NCBI GenBank assembly: GCA_965153355.1
Contig: OZ231127.1
Location: forward strand, 45,756,001 to 45,820,000
Length of the DNA: 64,000 nt
DNA from: Flaccisagitta enflata
Lineage: Eukaryota > Chaetognatha > Sagittoidea > Aphragmophora
Direction: 5' to 3'
Shown: positions 49,841 to 61,001 of the stretch, piece by piece
Layout of the letters: every line of letters begins with the position of its first letter
Position numbering within the stretch: position 1 is the first letter of the stretch
The notes under the pieces: model-generated
Databases searched by the model: none
What the model was told of the DNA's origin: nothing
Seen by the model: the letters and a program-made list of their open reading frames with translations, nothing else
Position numbers and translations under genes: made by a program

Positions 49841-50356
49841 CAAGGCCAACACCTAAAAGTCGCGTGCAAGACTTACACTATCACTTTATTTCATAACAAC
49901 ATGAATAAAATGTCTTTCATTGAATTAAATTGACACATAATGACTTAAAAATGATTTAAAATGACCAAAAATGACTGTGAACAACCTGAATTAACCTAAT
50001 ATGACTGAAATGTTTTTAATTGACTTAAATTGACTTTAAATGACTTAAATTGAGCTTGAATGACTTAAATAGAAGTTAACTGACCTAAATTGACTTAAAT
50101 TGACTTAAAACCACTAAACTGACGTAAACAATTAAAAAAACTCAAATGACTTCAATTGACTAAAATTGACTTAAAATGACCTAAGATGACTTAAAAAGAT
50201 CGAATTTGACTTTTTATGACCTAATTTACTTAAAATGAGTGACTAGGAATAAAACGAAAAAAAAAAGTAAAATGTGACCAACCAACCGATCGACTGACCG
50301 ACCGACCAACCGACAGACAAAGCGGGGTGTAGAGTCGCGTAGCACGCAACTAAAAA
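49841..50356 (-). mobile_element. GTCC hairpin element expanded by an internal decamer array
   Basis: CAAGGCCAACACC at one end and GTAGAGTCGCGTAGCACGCAAC plus TAAAAA at the other. In between lies about 300 bp of a loose repeat around TTGACTTAAA/AATGACTTAA (49925-50240). The same motif appears in the copies at 172 and 21117, so it is a normal internal part that has expanded here. Confidence 0.7.
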
Positions 50357-50891
50357 TAGGATGTGTTATATAACTTGTCTTCACGTTTATTGTACACAGG
50401 GTGGCAAAAAATTCTATAGGTCCGAGGCACAATTTTTTGCAGCACTATATGTCCGACTCTAAAAATCAACTGTTGTAAGGTAGATATTGCATAAGAATAC
50501 TATTTTACTACATCTTACCTTTAATTTCATGGAAACTAATAGTCCCACATCAAAAGAATAAGTGATCAAACCTAAAACCCTATTAATGCTTCTGATTTTT
50601 CCATTTTCCTCCTATTCTTCTCCTCTTTTTCCTTAATTTTTTCCATTATCCAATCGGGACCAATCTATAAGTCCGACTTTTGAGCTATAGTTCCGAGGCA
50701 CAATGTGCCAAGTGTGCCCCTGTTTCTGCCAGTCTGATTGTACATATAGTATAATGAAACTAAAGGTGTATATCAAATTACTAATGCTTGGCGCCGACAG
50801 CCTTGCAGATATTTGCAGAAATTTGTGAGCAAGTGTGCGTCCAAATCTGCTTGAATAAATCAAATCGATTGAAAGTCCTTCTGATGGCAGC

Positions 50892-51071
50892 TTTTTAGTT
50901 GCGGACACCATTGCGACTGTCCGTCCAACCATCCGTCTGATCGAGTCGGAAAGTGCAAAAGCAGATAATTTTCGTGTATAATTGTGTGTATGGGGGGGAT
51001 TGGGGTGTGGATGGGGGTTGGACGGCCTTACCCAACCGTCTGTAACGATATTGTGACCCCGCGCGACATTA
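50892..51071 (+). mobile_element. GTCC element, GACCCCGCG-ended subtype
   Basis: TTTTTAGTTGCGGACACCATTGCGACTGTCC start; GTCTGTAACGATATTGTG and ACCCCGCGCGACATTACG end. Confidence 0.65.
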
Positions 51072-51175
51072 CGATTGTATCAAATGCTGTTCAAGAGGAA
51101 TTTTTTTTTTTTGCGCCTTTTTATTGGAAGAGATTTAGAAAGTACAGATTCAATGATAATATAATGAGAGGGGCA

Positions 51176-51525
51176 GCAAAATCGCTAGCACCCCTACCCA
51201 CAGCTTAGATGGGTAATGTCACAAAGAAAACTAAGGTGGCAGCTGGAAGCCTATCCCAAAACAATTCCCGCCATCGGGGCGTTTTTCGAATTTCCCCTTC
51301 ATTCTATAGAAAATGGTCATAAAAGGGCCGAATCCAACACTTCTGAAAATGGCCAATTTTCACCCTAAAAAAAGCTATATCTCTAAAACTTGGTTGAGAT
51401 TACAAAATCGCCTGGATGGCGGGAATTGTATTAGGATGAGCTATCGGCCACTGCCTTTGATACCCTTGTGATATTGATCATCTGAGCTACAGGTAGGGGT
51501 GCTAGCGATTTTGACTACCCCTCTC
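51176..51525. mobile_element. Foldback element, ~350 bp
   Basis: GAGAGGGGCAGCAAAATCGC at the left pairs with GCGATTTTGACTACCCCTCTC at the right, and AATTCCCGCCATC with GATGGCGGGAATT inside. Similar in layout to the inner palindrome at 17993-18364. Confidence 0.7.
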
Positions 51526-51605
51526 ACTGTATTTTCATTGCTTCTGTAAACAGTGCAGCATATCATTCAATTCCTCTTTTCATGGAGAACACTAAACTGA
51601 TGATG

Positions 51606-51815
51606 AATTTTTCATTTGCGTACTCCCAACTTTGAGGCTTTGCGCGTCTGTCAGATTGTCAGTCTGTAATGATCAAGTTGAAATGTTAAGAAACGCGCAT
51701 TTTGCTCCTGCATGTGCTAGTTTTTGCGAAAGAGGTTAAGAAGCAGGGGGGGGGGTTCTACGCCCCCGCCCACCCATCCACGATGATATTGTAACCCTGC
51801 GTTACATGTTTTGAG
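51606..51815 (+). mobile_element. GTCC element, GACCCCGCG-type end, degenerate
   Basis: AACTTTGAGGCTTTGCGCGTCTGTC and CCACGATGATATTGTAACCC followed by TGCGTTACATGTT are recognisable by comparison with the copies at 50892 and 53369. Confidence 0.55.
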
Positions 51816-51929
51816 GTCGCTTGCTGAAGGGGCTAAGAGGGTGCGTTTGTCTAAAGGAAGGAAGGAAGATTTGTAGTGCAAAATTTTGGATGAGGCGAAA
51901 TAAGCCAGAATTGTGATTTTTAAGTATTG

Positions 51930-52072
51930 CTGCTCTTGCCCGCCACAGTACAGCCCCTGCCTGACCAAATTACTGCTCCTGCCCAAACATATGTCTGCTC
52001 CTGCCCAAACATATGTCTGCCCCTGCCCAACCGCAGGCGACTACTTATAGGCCATGTATTTGGCTTTGTTTT
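51930..52072 (+). mobile_element. GTCC element 3' fragment with a local duplication
   Basis: Ends CCGCAGGCGACTACTTATAG and GCCATGTATTTGGCTTTGTT, the family 3' end. A short stretch CTGCTCCTGCCCAAACATATG is duplicated just upstream. No 5' hairpin. Confidence 0.5.
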
Positions 52073-52131
52073 CTGTAACAAATGACGATCAGTAAACAAA
52101 AACAATTTTGTAGAGGTCCATTGTCCGTGTC

Positions 52132-52711
52132 TAGTTGAAAAATGCCAAAGTTATGCACGTTTTTCACTTTTAGGCTAGTAGGCTGGTTGAGTGGTTGGCC
52201 GGTTTGGCCCGTTAGCATGCTAAAATCTTTCCAAATCAAATACATACGTTGAGTCCTTCCATCTAGAGACTACATGAAAAGTTTTAACCAAATTGGTTGA
52301 AAAATGCTTAAGTTATGTACTTTTTCACTTTTAAGCTGGTAGGCTGGTTGGGTGGTACGCTGGTTTAAACGGTTAGCATGCTGAAATCTTTACAATTAAA
52401 ATACATATGTTGATTTCTTCCATTTAGGGACTACATACCAAATTTTAACCAAATCGGTAAAAAAATGCTGAAGTTATGCAAGTTTTTCACTTTTAGGCTG
52501 GTAGGCTGGTTTGGCCGGTTGGGTGGGTTGGATCATAACATACGCATAGGCTGCAAAGCGGCTTACCCTTATACAACTTCCTTCCAAATATGAAGCAAAT
52601 TGGTCAAGGCGTTCAAAAGTTAGCTTATTTTTAAAAGTGTGGACAACGACAACAACGACACCCACCCGCCTCAAATTTTAGTCCGTGTTGGAATGGTATT
52701 CCGTCGCAGAC
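52132..52711. mobile_element. Minisatellite-bearing transposon, copy 3, 5'-truncated and diverged
   Basis: About three repeat units and the 3' end (GTCCGTGTTGGAATGGTATT followed by CCGTCGCAGAC) can be recognised. The 5' end is missing, replaced by the 3' end of a GTCC element. Confidence 0.75.
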
Positions 52712-53368
52712 AAAAAGAAAATTTGGGGAAAATATAACTTTTGGCAGTACAAAATCATAAAACTTGATTAGTAAAACACAATTTAACACTATTTAAACCT
52801 TAAATACACTGTTTTATTGGTTTATTGGGAAAAAAATCATAAATCTTATAACGCAACGAGATATATCGCGAGGAAGAAAATCAAAGGCAAGGGGGGGAAA
52901 AATCAAAAGCCACTCAATTATATACACCCCTGCATTATTTAAACCTATGCCAAAATGAAAATACAGTTAACTCCCACTATAACGGATCTGAAGGGACCAA
53001 CGAATTTTATGCGTTATTGGCAGATTGCGTTATTGCCAAAACGACTATCTTCATTCATCTCCTTTGCTTTCTTCTTCGCTATATACTTAGTGTTTGTAAA
53101 ACAAAAGAAAAAAGCCTTTAACATAACAGTTAAAATGAATTTTGAAAACTTTAAAACTTTTGTAACCATCTAAAGCAGACAGGTGAGCAGGGGTGCATAT
53201 TCCCCTTCCCCACCTCAACACACATCTATGAGCATGTTTATAGGACTTTTCAACTAGCACGCAACTCACGTATGGACAAACTAAACTCCTTATATAGTTG
53301 CTAGTCCGTAACATCATTTATGAACAATCAGGCTAATGAGTAATGGACAATTTCAGCCGCATTTCCAG

Positions 53369-53499
53369 TTTTAAGTTGTGGACACACAATTCTATAAAAG
53401 GCTTTGACCATTTGTCGGTCCGTTGGTCTGTTGGTCCATTCATCACGCTCGAGTTGAAAACGCAAAAAACGCGCATTTATGATGCTACAGTTGTCATTG

Positions 53500-53535
<36 letters not shown>

Positions 53536-53615
53536 TGGGAAAGGGGTTGGGGTGAGGCTGGGGGATAGCTGCCCCTGCTCGCTTGTCCACAATGATATTG
53601 TGACCCCGCGTTACT
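53369..53615 (+). mobile_element. GTCC element, GACCCCGCG-ended subtype, with (GT)n
   Basis: TTTTAAGTTGTGGACACACAATTCTATAAAAGG start, a (GT)n tract at 53503-53534, and ATGATATTGTGACCCCGCGT end. Confidence 0.65.
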
Positions 53616-53782
53616 TCTTAAAAAAATGAGCCACCCTCAGGTGCTGCACAATCATTTATCTCGCGTATTCGAGTTTTTTTTTTGTTTTTTTTATGCACCA
53701 TGGGACCTATGACTTCAACATTTATGACTCTGTTTGACACAAATTCTGTGCAAATCTTTATTTTATCTTTTATGAGTTGGTA

Positions 53783-54778
53783 CAGGGTGTTTCACGCGTA
53801 TTGACCGATTGAGAATCGACATAACTTTTCTGCTATAAAAGTTAATCAAGTTCTGAAAAAAGGTCTGAATAGATCTTGAAGTGCAGTTTTTTTATGTCAC
53901 CAATTTTTTATATCCACTCTTTTAAATATGGCCGCTATGTAAATTTGAAGAAAACAACAATATTCAGCCTGAATCTTTAATCAGGATAATTATTGAAAGA
54001 AAAAAAGCGAACTACTTATTTGTTAGTGTTTCACATACAAACTATGAGAAAAGCATAGCAAAATCCATGACCATTTTGAAGCCCTGCAAAAGATCTTTCA
54101 TATGAGACCTTGCTCGTTGTCCTATCTCTACCCGTTTAGACATGGCATTAGAACGAAGACCGGTGGTCAAGAACTTGGAAATTCAGTATTACTTGATTTT
54201 CATGGGTTATCTTTGGTGTAACATAGAAATTAAATAAATTGAGTTAGAAATTTGTTCTTGGTGCCATTAGGAAGAAAATTTAAAGCTCTATAATTTGCTC
54301 ATAGATATCGAGTAGCAAACACAATCCTAAGTTGCATAATTAACAAAAACAGAAAGAATAAAATATCTCATTGAAAAAAAAAATTGAAATGAGCATTTTT
54401 TTTTGTCAGGGATTTTTTTCTTTAATCCTATGCCATTTCTAAATGAATGAAGCTACAACGTCCAACAATGTCGCATTTTGAAGATTTTTTGCAGAGCTTT
54501 GAAACGGTCATAGATTTTCTGTGGTCCAGACCTATAGTTAAACAGAAACTAGTAAAAGGAGTTGTCCATTTTTTTTCTACCAAGGTTAGTTGACTTGATA
54601 ACGTTGTTTTCTTTAAATTCCCGTAGCTCCTAAACCAGAAAATGCAAATACAAAAAATTGGTGACATAAAAAAACTGCACTTCAAGATCTATTCAGACCT
54701 TTTTTCAGAATTGGATTAGCGTTTCTAGAAGAAAAGATATGTTGATTCTTAATCGGTCAATACGTGTGAAACACCCTG
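53783..54778. mobile_element. 996-bp TA foldback element, CAGGGTGTTTCAC ends
   Basis: Inverted ends CAGGGTGTTTCACGCGTATT and its complement, flanked by TA on both sides; arms match over at least 120 bp. No protein-coding capacity recognised. Same terminal motif as 49275-49820. Confidence 0.85.
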
Positions 54779-55164
54779 TAAAAGATACTGGAAGCAGTTT
54801 TGTATGAGCAGCACAATCATTTTTTTTCCTTTTGTAAAAAAGCTTCAAAATTACAGTCCCCGACTGGGGACTGTAATTTTTTAAGCTTTCTCATTACGTA
54901 AACGCAACTCGAGAAGATACACTACAAGACAGCAATTTCAAGAAGAAAAAAAATATTGTTTTAGTGATGACAAAACTTGAAAATGATAACAATAGTGGAT
55001 GATGATGATGACAACAATGAATGATAATGACAACCAAAATCTAAGGAAAAAATGTTTACAAAATTTTTTAAAACAAAAAATTTCAAAAAAAAAAAAAATT
55101 TCAAAAAAAATTTTTTTTTTTTAAAATTCATTAAAAAAAAATCTAAAAAAAATTTTTCAAAAAA

Positions 55165-55512
55165 TTTAATAGTTGAAGATGATGACAGTAGTTGAAGATG
55201 ATGACAGTAGTTGAGGATGATGATAGTAGATGAAGATGATGACAGTAGTTGAAGATTATGACAGTAGTTGAAGATTATGACAGTAGTTGAAGATGATGAC
55301 AGTAGTTGAAGATGATGACAGTAGTTGAAGATGATGACAGTAGTTGAAGATGATGACAGTAGTTGAAGATGATGACAGTAGTTGAAGATGATGACAGTAG
55401 TTGAAGATGATGACAATAGTTGAAGATGATGACAGTAGTTGAAGATGATGACAGTGGTTGAAGATGATGACAGTGGTTGAAGATGATGACAGTGGTTGAA
55501 GATGATGACACA
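55165..55512. repeat. 19-bp minisatellite
   Basis: About 18 tandem copies of GACAGTAGTTGAAGATGAT. Because 19 is not a multiple of three, all minus-strand frames stay open with a 19-residue period, so the open frames there are artefacts. Confidence 0.92.
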
Positions 55513-55539
55513 CCTCGTAATCCGTCCGTCAAGGCCTGA

Positions 55540-55760
55540 TTTTGAATCTGAAAGACCTGATTGGGGTTCTAGGAGGCCCTATTAGGATTCTAAGAGGCCT
55601 AATTTGAGGTCTGGAATGCCTGATTTGGGGTCTGAAAGGCCTGATGGAGGTTCTGAGAGGCCTAAATTGAGGTCTGGAAGGCCTGATCCGGGATGTGATA
55701 GGCTTGATTTGGGTTCTAAAAGGCCTAATTTAAGGCCCAGGAGGCCATATTCTGCGCTTG
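55540..55760. repeat. 21-bp minisatellite block
   Basis: About ten units of the form GAGGCCTGATTTGGGGTCT. It is followed by GGAATCATAGGTCATTGGCC (55807), whose inverted copy lies at about 56479, before the next block. Confidence 0.75.
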
Positions 55761-55959
55761 GGGGGGAGAGACGGACAGACAGAAACCAAAAAATTAGCCT
55801 TATGTGGAATCATAGGTCATTGGCCCCCCAGACAGAGACAGACAAACAGAGAAAGAATTGGCAGAGAAAGAAAAAGAGAAAGATGAACAACAGAGAGAGG
55901 CAAACAGACAGACAGATACTCAGACAGAATAGACAAACACCTAATTTGTTCCTAGCATG

Positions 55960-56180
55960 CACAATTATTATACCTGGGACATATCAAAGTTCATACAGAC
56001 TTCAACTAAACTAAATACCTCATTTTTTGGAAAAATGCAAAAAAAAAAAAAAAAAAATTAAAGAAAAATAAAAAAAGATTTAAAAATTGATATCTTTAAA
56101 AATATTGATTGCACAGAATTATGCGTGAGACCATCTAAAAGAAAAAGGTCACAAAAACACCAAAGATTCTTCGAATCTTC
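55960..56180 (+). repeat. Dispersed repeat tail, third partial copy
   Basis: GCACAATTATTATACCTGGG, CAACTAAACTAAATACC, AAAAAGATTTAAAAATTGAT and GATTGCACAGAATTATGCG correspond to 35047-35200 and 19738-19850. Confidence 0.6.
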
Positions 56181-56209
56181 AACTTTTATCCAAATGAAAC
56201 CTGAGAAGC

Positions 56210-57175
56210 CCTGTATTCTACCACACCTTCTGCCCTCTCAGTCATCAAATCAGCCCTTACCAGCATTTTCAACCTTCTCAGGTTTCAAATCAGCCAACTG
56301 AGGTTGTAAATCGCCCCCTTCAGTCCACTTCGGACCTCAAATTGGCCCTTTCAAATCACAAAATAGCCCCTCAATACTCAAATCTATCCTCTCCATTCAG
56401 TCCTCTCAAGCCTCAGAACTTTTATCTCAGAACTTTTATCTAAACAACTTAGTCTGTTTTGGGCAGTGGCCCCGAAGGGGCCAATGACCTATGATTCCAC
56501 AAAGGGAAATTTTGTTTCTCCGTTTCTCCATTTTCTGTTCCCCCCAAAGCCACTCTAGACCTCAAATTGGCCCTCTCAGGCCTCAAATTGGCCTTTACAG
56601 GCCTAAAATCAGCCCTCTCAGGCCTGAAATCTGTCCTCTCAGGCCTTAAATTAGCCCCCTTAGCCCTCAAACCAGCCATCTCAGGCCTGAAATCAGCTCT
56701 CTCAGGCCTTCAATTAGCACTCCTAAGCCTCAAATCAGCCTTCACATGCCTGAATCAACCCTCTCAAGCCTCAAATCAGCCCTCCCAGACCTCAAAACAG
56801 CGCTCTTGGGATTTAATTCACCTCTCTCAGGCCTCAAATCTGCCCTTGAAAGCCTCAAATTTGCCTTCTCAGGCCTTTAATCAAGCCCCCTAAGCCAAAA
56901 AATCTGAGCTCTCAGCTCCCTCAGACAAAAATCAGGCCCCTCAAGCCTAAGAGTGGCCTCTTCAGGCCTGAAATCAGCTTTCTTAGGCTTCAAATCAGCC
57001 TTCTCAGACTTCAATTCAGCATTCTTAGGCCTGAAATCGGCTCTCCCAGGCTTCAAATTAGCCCTCCCCAGCCTGGAATCAGCCCTCCCAGGCCCAAATC
57101 AACCCTCTCAGGCCTCAAATCAGCCCTTCCAGACCTCAAAACAGTGCTTTTAAGACTCAATTCAGCCCTTCCAAG
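56210..57175. repeat. 21-bp minisatellite, long block
   Basis: Some 40 units around CTCAGGCCTGAAATCAGCCCT. The period of exactly seven codons leaves one frame open for 66-108 codons as SGLKSAL-type heptads, but there is no gene evidence. Confidence 0.82.
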
Positions 57176-57289
57176 CCTCAATACTACTTGACTCAAAAAA
57201 CAGGTTGCCCAAGGGGAATATGTGGTCAGCGATACCTGTTGCCCAAGGGCAACATGTGGTCAGCGATACCTGTTGCCCTGCTTTGCTTG

Positions 57290-57740
57290 ATTGTGAGTTG
57301 GAGTGAGAGGAAGCAGGGCAGCGGCCCCGACGGGGACAAAGTCCTGTAGAACACAGGGGGACTTTCGTTTGTCCGTCCATCTGTCCATCCATCCATCTCG
57401 ACCAGTCCCTTTCAGGCTTGAAATCTGCCCTGTCAGGCCTGAAATTTGCCCTATCAGGCCTGAAATCTGCCCTCTCAAGCCTTGAATCTGCCCGAGAGGG
57501 CAGCCTTAAGGCCTGTAAGGACAGATTGCAGGCCTGAGGGCAGATGTCAGGCCTGAGAGGGCAGATTCAAGGCTTGAGAGGGCAGATTTCAGGCCTGAGA
57601 GGGTAGATTTCAGGCCTGATAAGGCAGATTTCAGGTCTCATAAGGCAGATTTCAGGCCTGAGAGCGCCTGGGGGGGACAAACGGATGAACAGACAGACGG
57701 ATGGACAAATGAAAGTCCCCTGTGTTCTTCAAAACTTCGT
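57290..57740. repeat. Minisatellite element with inverted ends
   Basis: The outer motif GACAAAGTCCTGTAGAACAC at about 57337 and its diverged inverse near 57713-57745 (CCTGTGTTCTTCAAAACTTC region) bracket about ten 21-bp units. The units switch orientation near 57490, making the block a large imperfect palindrome. Confidence 0.7.
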
Positions 57741-58879
57741 CCACTTCGGGGCCGCTGCCCAAAAAGCCGCACCCTATTTCGAGTTGATGAATGAGAAAAA
57801 AACATTTTTCTGGTAAAGTGTATTTAAAAAATTTCAAATTTTCTTTTATTGTAGACCAATCCCAGATCTGTATCCCAAACGGTTTAGGAGCTACAGCTTG
57901 TCAAAGTTATCTTCTAATTTGTAAAAATAATCATTTTTCAATGGGATTGCAAACTTCGAATGACTATGTTTTTACTCATTCTTATACCATTTCAAAACGA
58001 ATAAAGCTAGAATTACCAAATTGGAGCCAAATGAAAGATCTTTTCAAGAGCTTTCAATTAATTCTTTTGAAATTCAATATGACAATTTGCCTTTTAAAAG
58101 TGCGGCTTTTTTGTTGAGTCAAGTAGTATTGCCTTTCCAGGCCTAAGATCAACCCTCTTAAACCTAAAATCAGCCTTCTCAGGCCTGAAATCAGCTCTCT
58201 CAGGCCACAAAATAGCCCCTCCAGACCTGAAAACAGACGCTACTAATCAAAGCTAGAACAAAATTGCTCTATGTATTTGAAATCAGAGGTCATTGGCCCC
58301 TCTGGGGCTGCTGCCCCATTACCTCAACATCACAATAATATCAATGGAGTAACAGGAACTGCTGACCATAATACGTTTGAGCAACCTGTTAGGCTCTTCC
58401 ACACCTTAGCCCACCCTCTTTCACCTTAAATCAATAAATCAGCCCTACTGGTCTTCCAGTCAGCCATCCCAAGCCTCAAATTAGTCCTTACTAGTCAGAT
58501 GAATGGATGGACAGACCAAGGTCCCCTTGAGACCTACAACACCTCGTCCCTTATGGGACTGCTGCTCTGCTTCTCCCCACTTGTTTTTAAGGGCTGACTT
58601 TCTTGAGAAACCCAAAACTCATATGAAGTATGATTCCATTGGCCAAAGGCAAAGGTAATTCGCATTCTGTTCCATCGAACATTGCTCATATATTACAATT
58701 CCTTTAAAACTCTCTGATTAATGGATCAACAGGTGGGCAGAATGACCATTGCACAAACCAACATACTGACCCTAAGACACAGTTCCTCAAAAAGATGTGA
58801 GGATGGAACTTAAAACAGGATGAGACCATGAAAAAAGATGGTGAGAAAATCCTTCAAAATCCCCGTGACAATGCCTATG

Positions 58880-59250
58880 TTTGACAGCTTATAAATTGGT
58901 TGTTTTTCAAGGGACTGACATGAAATTGGTGACGGTTTGAAAGATCTGGAAAAGATCTTCAAAATGGGACCAATCTGGCATTTCTAGCTTTATCCGTTCA
59001 AAAGTTATAAGCAAAAGAAGTAAAATTGTGAATGTAGAAGGAAAAAATAACAATCTGGAAAATTGTCCAAAATCTCAATAAACTTGCTCATGTTTGACAG
59101 CTTATAACTTGGTTATTTTTCATCGGAATCACAAAAAATTGGTGACGGTTAGAAAGATCTTGAAGAGATCTTTTCAATGAGCTCAATCTGGCATTTCTAG
59201 CTCAATTCGTTTAAAAGTTACAAGCAAAACAAGGGAGGAGTTCAAAAAAA
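58880..59250. repeat. Tandem duplication of about 210 bp
   Basis: TTTGACAGCTTATAAATTGG at 58880 and TTTGACAGCTTATAACTTGG at about 59093; both continue to ATTGGTGACGGTT and AATCTGGCATTTCTAGCT. Confidence 0.75.
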
Positions 59251-59259
59251 GGGAAAATT

Positions 59260-59880
59260 TAATGACCTGTACCAACAACCCCCAGAAAAATAGAATTTCA
59301 AAAAAAGGCGCTCCTAGAATGATTTTGCTTTTTTTTGCTATGGACTGTACATGGCCTGGACCATCCAAAATCATAGAGAAAGTATCTGTTCTCCTAGTTT
59401 TAACATAGCGGTGAAAAAAAACTGCTGTGACTATTTATAGTTAAGGATGACTTAAAAACTGATAAAAAACCTAAGAAAAATTTTAAAAATACAAACAAAT
59501 AATAAAACAAAAGATATTTCTAAAAAACATCCTTTTTATTTTCTACACAAATTCTTTAAACCAAAGCTTGGAGGCTTATAAATAATTACATTTATTTCAG
59601 ATGGGACCTAATAAACATATTTGTTTCTTAAGAACTACTAATTATTTATGTTAAAACTGATTTATGCAAACGTTTTATTTTTTTGTATTTATATAAATAT
59701 TTGTTTTACAAAATTGAAAAAATTAGATTTTCTTATACATTTAACTTCATTTTGAAAATATTAACTCATAAAAAAAATTTCAAATGTTTTGGAAAAAATT
59801 CTAGCTTAGTCACTTTTTTTTTGACCACCCATTACTAAAATAAGTATGATTAAAACTGACATGCTAATTGTCAAAATATT
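59260..59880. other. AT-rich sequence, no gene seen
   Basis: Long A and T runs; no open frame of interest and no recognised repeat. Confidence 0.5.
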
Positions 59881-59884
59881 GTCA

Positions 59885-60085
59885 GGATCTGAAGTAGAAG
59901 CAGAAGCGGAAGCGGTTGATTATGTCCTTTCACTTCCGCTTCCGCTTCCATAAGGCATCAAAAAAAGTTTTCGCTTCCGCTTCCGCTTCCACTTAATTTT
60001 AAAATTGCGCTTCCGCTTCCGCTTTGGCTTCCATGCTCAAACTATCGCTTCCACCGGCTTTCGCTTCCGCTTCCGCTTCCTCTTC
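59885..60085. repeat. Hexanucleotide (CTTCCG)n cluster
   Basis: Five short runs of CTTCCG/CGGAAG interrupted by unique sequence, the first in inverted orientation (GAAGCGGAAGCGG). Confidence 0.85.
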
Positions 60086-60419
60086 TGCCTCTCTAGTAAC
60101 AACTTAAATGTTGACAAAATAAGTCAATCTTTAGTTGGAACTGAATCTTGATTCGAAAATCCTGGCCTCAACAACCATGCTCCTGGTTTTTCAGAACCCA
60201 ATCTGACCCTTTTAATAATGCTGAATTCTGCCCCACAGCTCTTGATCCCAGTTTCAATGGACAAATTTCAGGCCTGACATTGAGCCTCTTAAGCGTCAAA
60301 TCTGTAACCTTGGACTTAATTAGCCCTCTCAGGCCCTGTTATCAGTCACCCCTGGCTCCTAATAAATCCTCTCTTACCCTCCCTAGCTTGAAACCTGCCT
60401 TATCAAGTCTCAATTCATA

Positions 60420-61001
60420 CTATCTTTGCCAAAAAAAACGCGGCACCCTGGCAAAGATATGATTTATTGACCATACTCTTACAAAATTTAATAACTGAGA
60501 GGTCAAGTATGTTATTTTTATAAAAAATACAAGAGACTGTGTGTCTAAAATGCAATTTATACCACATTTCTTCATTGACAGGGGTGATAACCTTTTCTCA
60601 TCTGTCCACAGTTTTTGCAAGCCTATGATTTTTGCTTGCCATTTTTAAACGGCTTGAGCTACAGAATCCAGATTGCGCCCACCTTCCAGATTTTTTTTGT
60701 GTAGATTAATTTGTTTTTTTGGAAAAAGTTTCTAGCTTCTCCAGAAGCTAAGATAACAGAAGTTAAAGTTCTATAAAATTTAATCTATCTTTTTTTCACA
60801 ATCTTTTTATCAATTCTAAATATGACTATTTTCCGTCTTCTGCTTGCGATTTCTAAACGCTTTAAGATACAGTTACAAGATTGCACTCATTTTGTAGATC
60901 TTTTAATGAAGATTAATTTCTTTTTTAAAAAAAGTATCTATCTTTTCTAGAAGCCAAGATATTGTAGATAGAAGGTGTCGCGTTTCTTTTGGCGAAGATA
61001 G
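60420..61001. mobile_element. 582-bp TA foldback element, CTATCTTYGCCAAAA ends
   Basis: Left end CTATCTTTGCCAAAAAAAAC and right end, reversed, CTATCTTCGCCAAAAGAAAC; TA flanks at 60418-60419 and 61002-61003. The same end sequence appears at 40446, where the other inverted arm stops. Confidence 0.82.

Noticed and set aside
55165-55512. CRISPR-like regular array
   Set aside because: Units are contiguous with no unique spacers, and the DNA is eukaryotic.
54961-55532. Repeated STTVIIFNYCHHLQLL frames
   Set aside because: A 19-bp minisatellite with no stop in any minus frame; not a gene.
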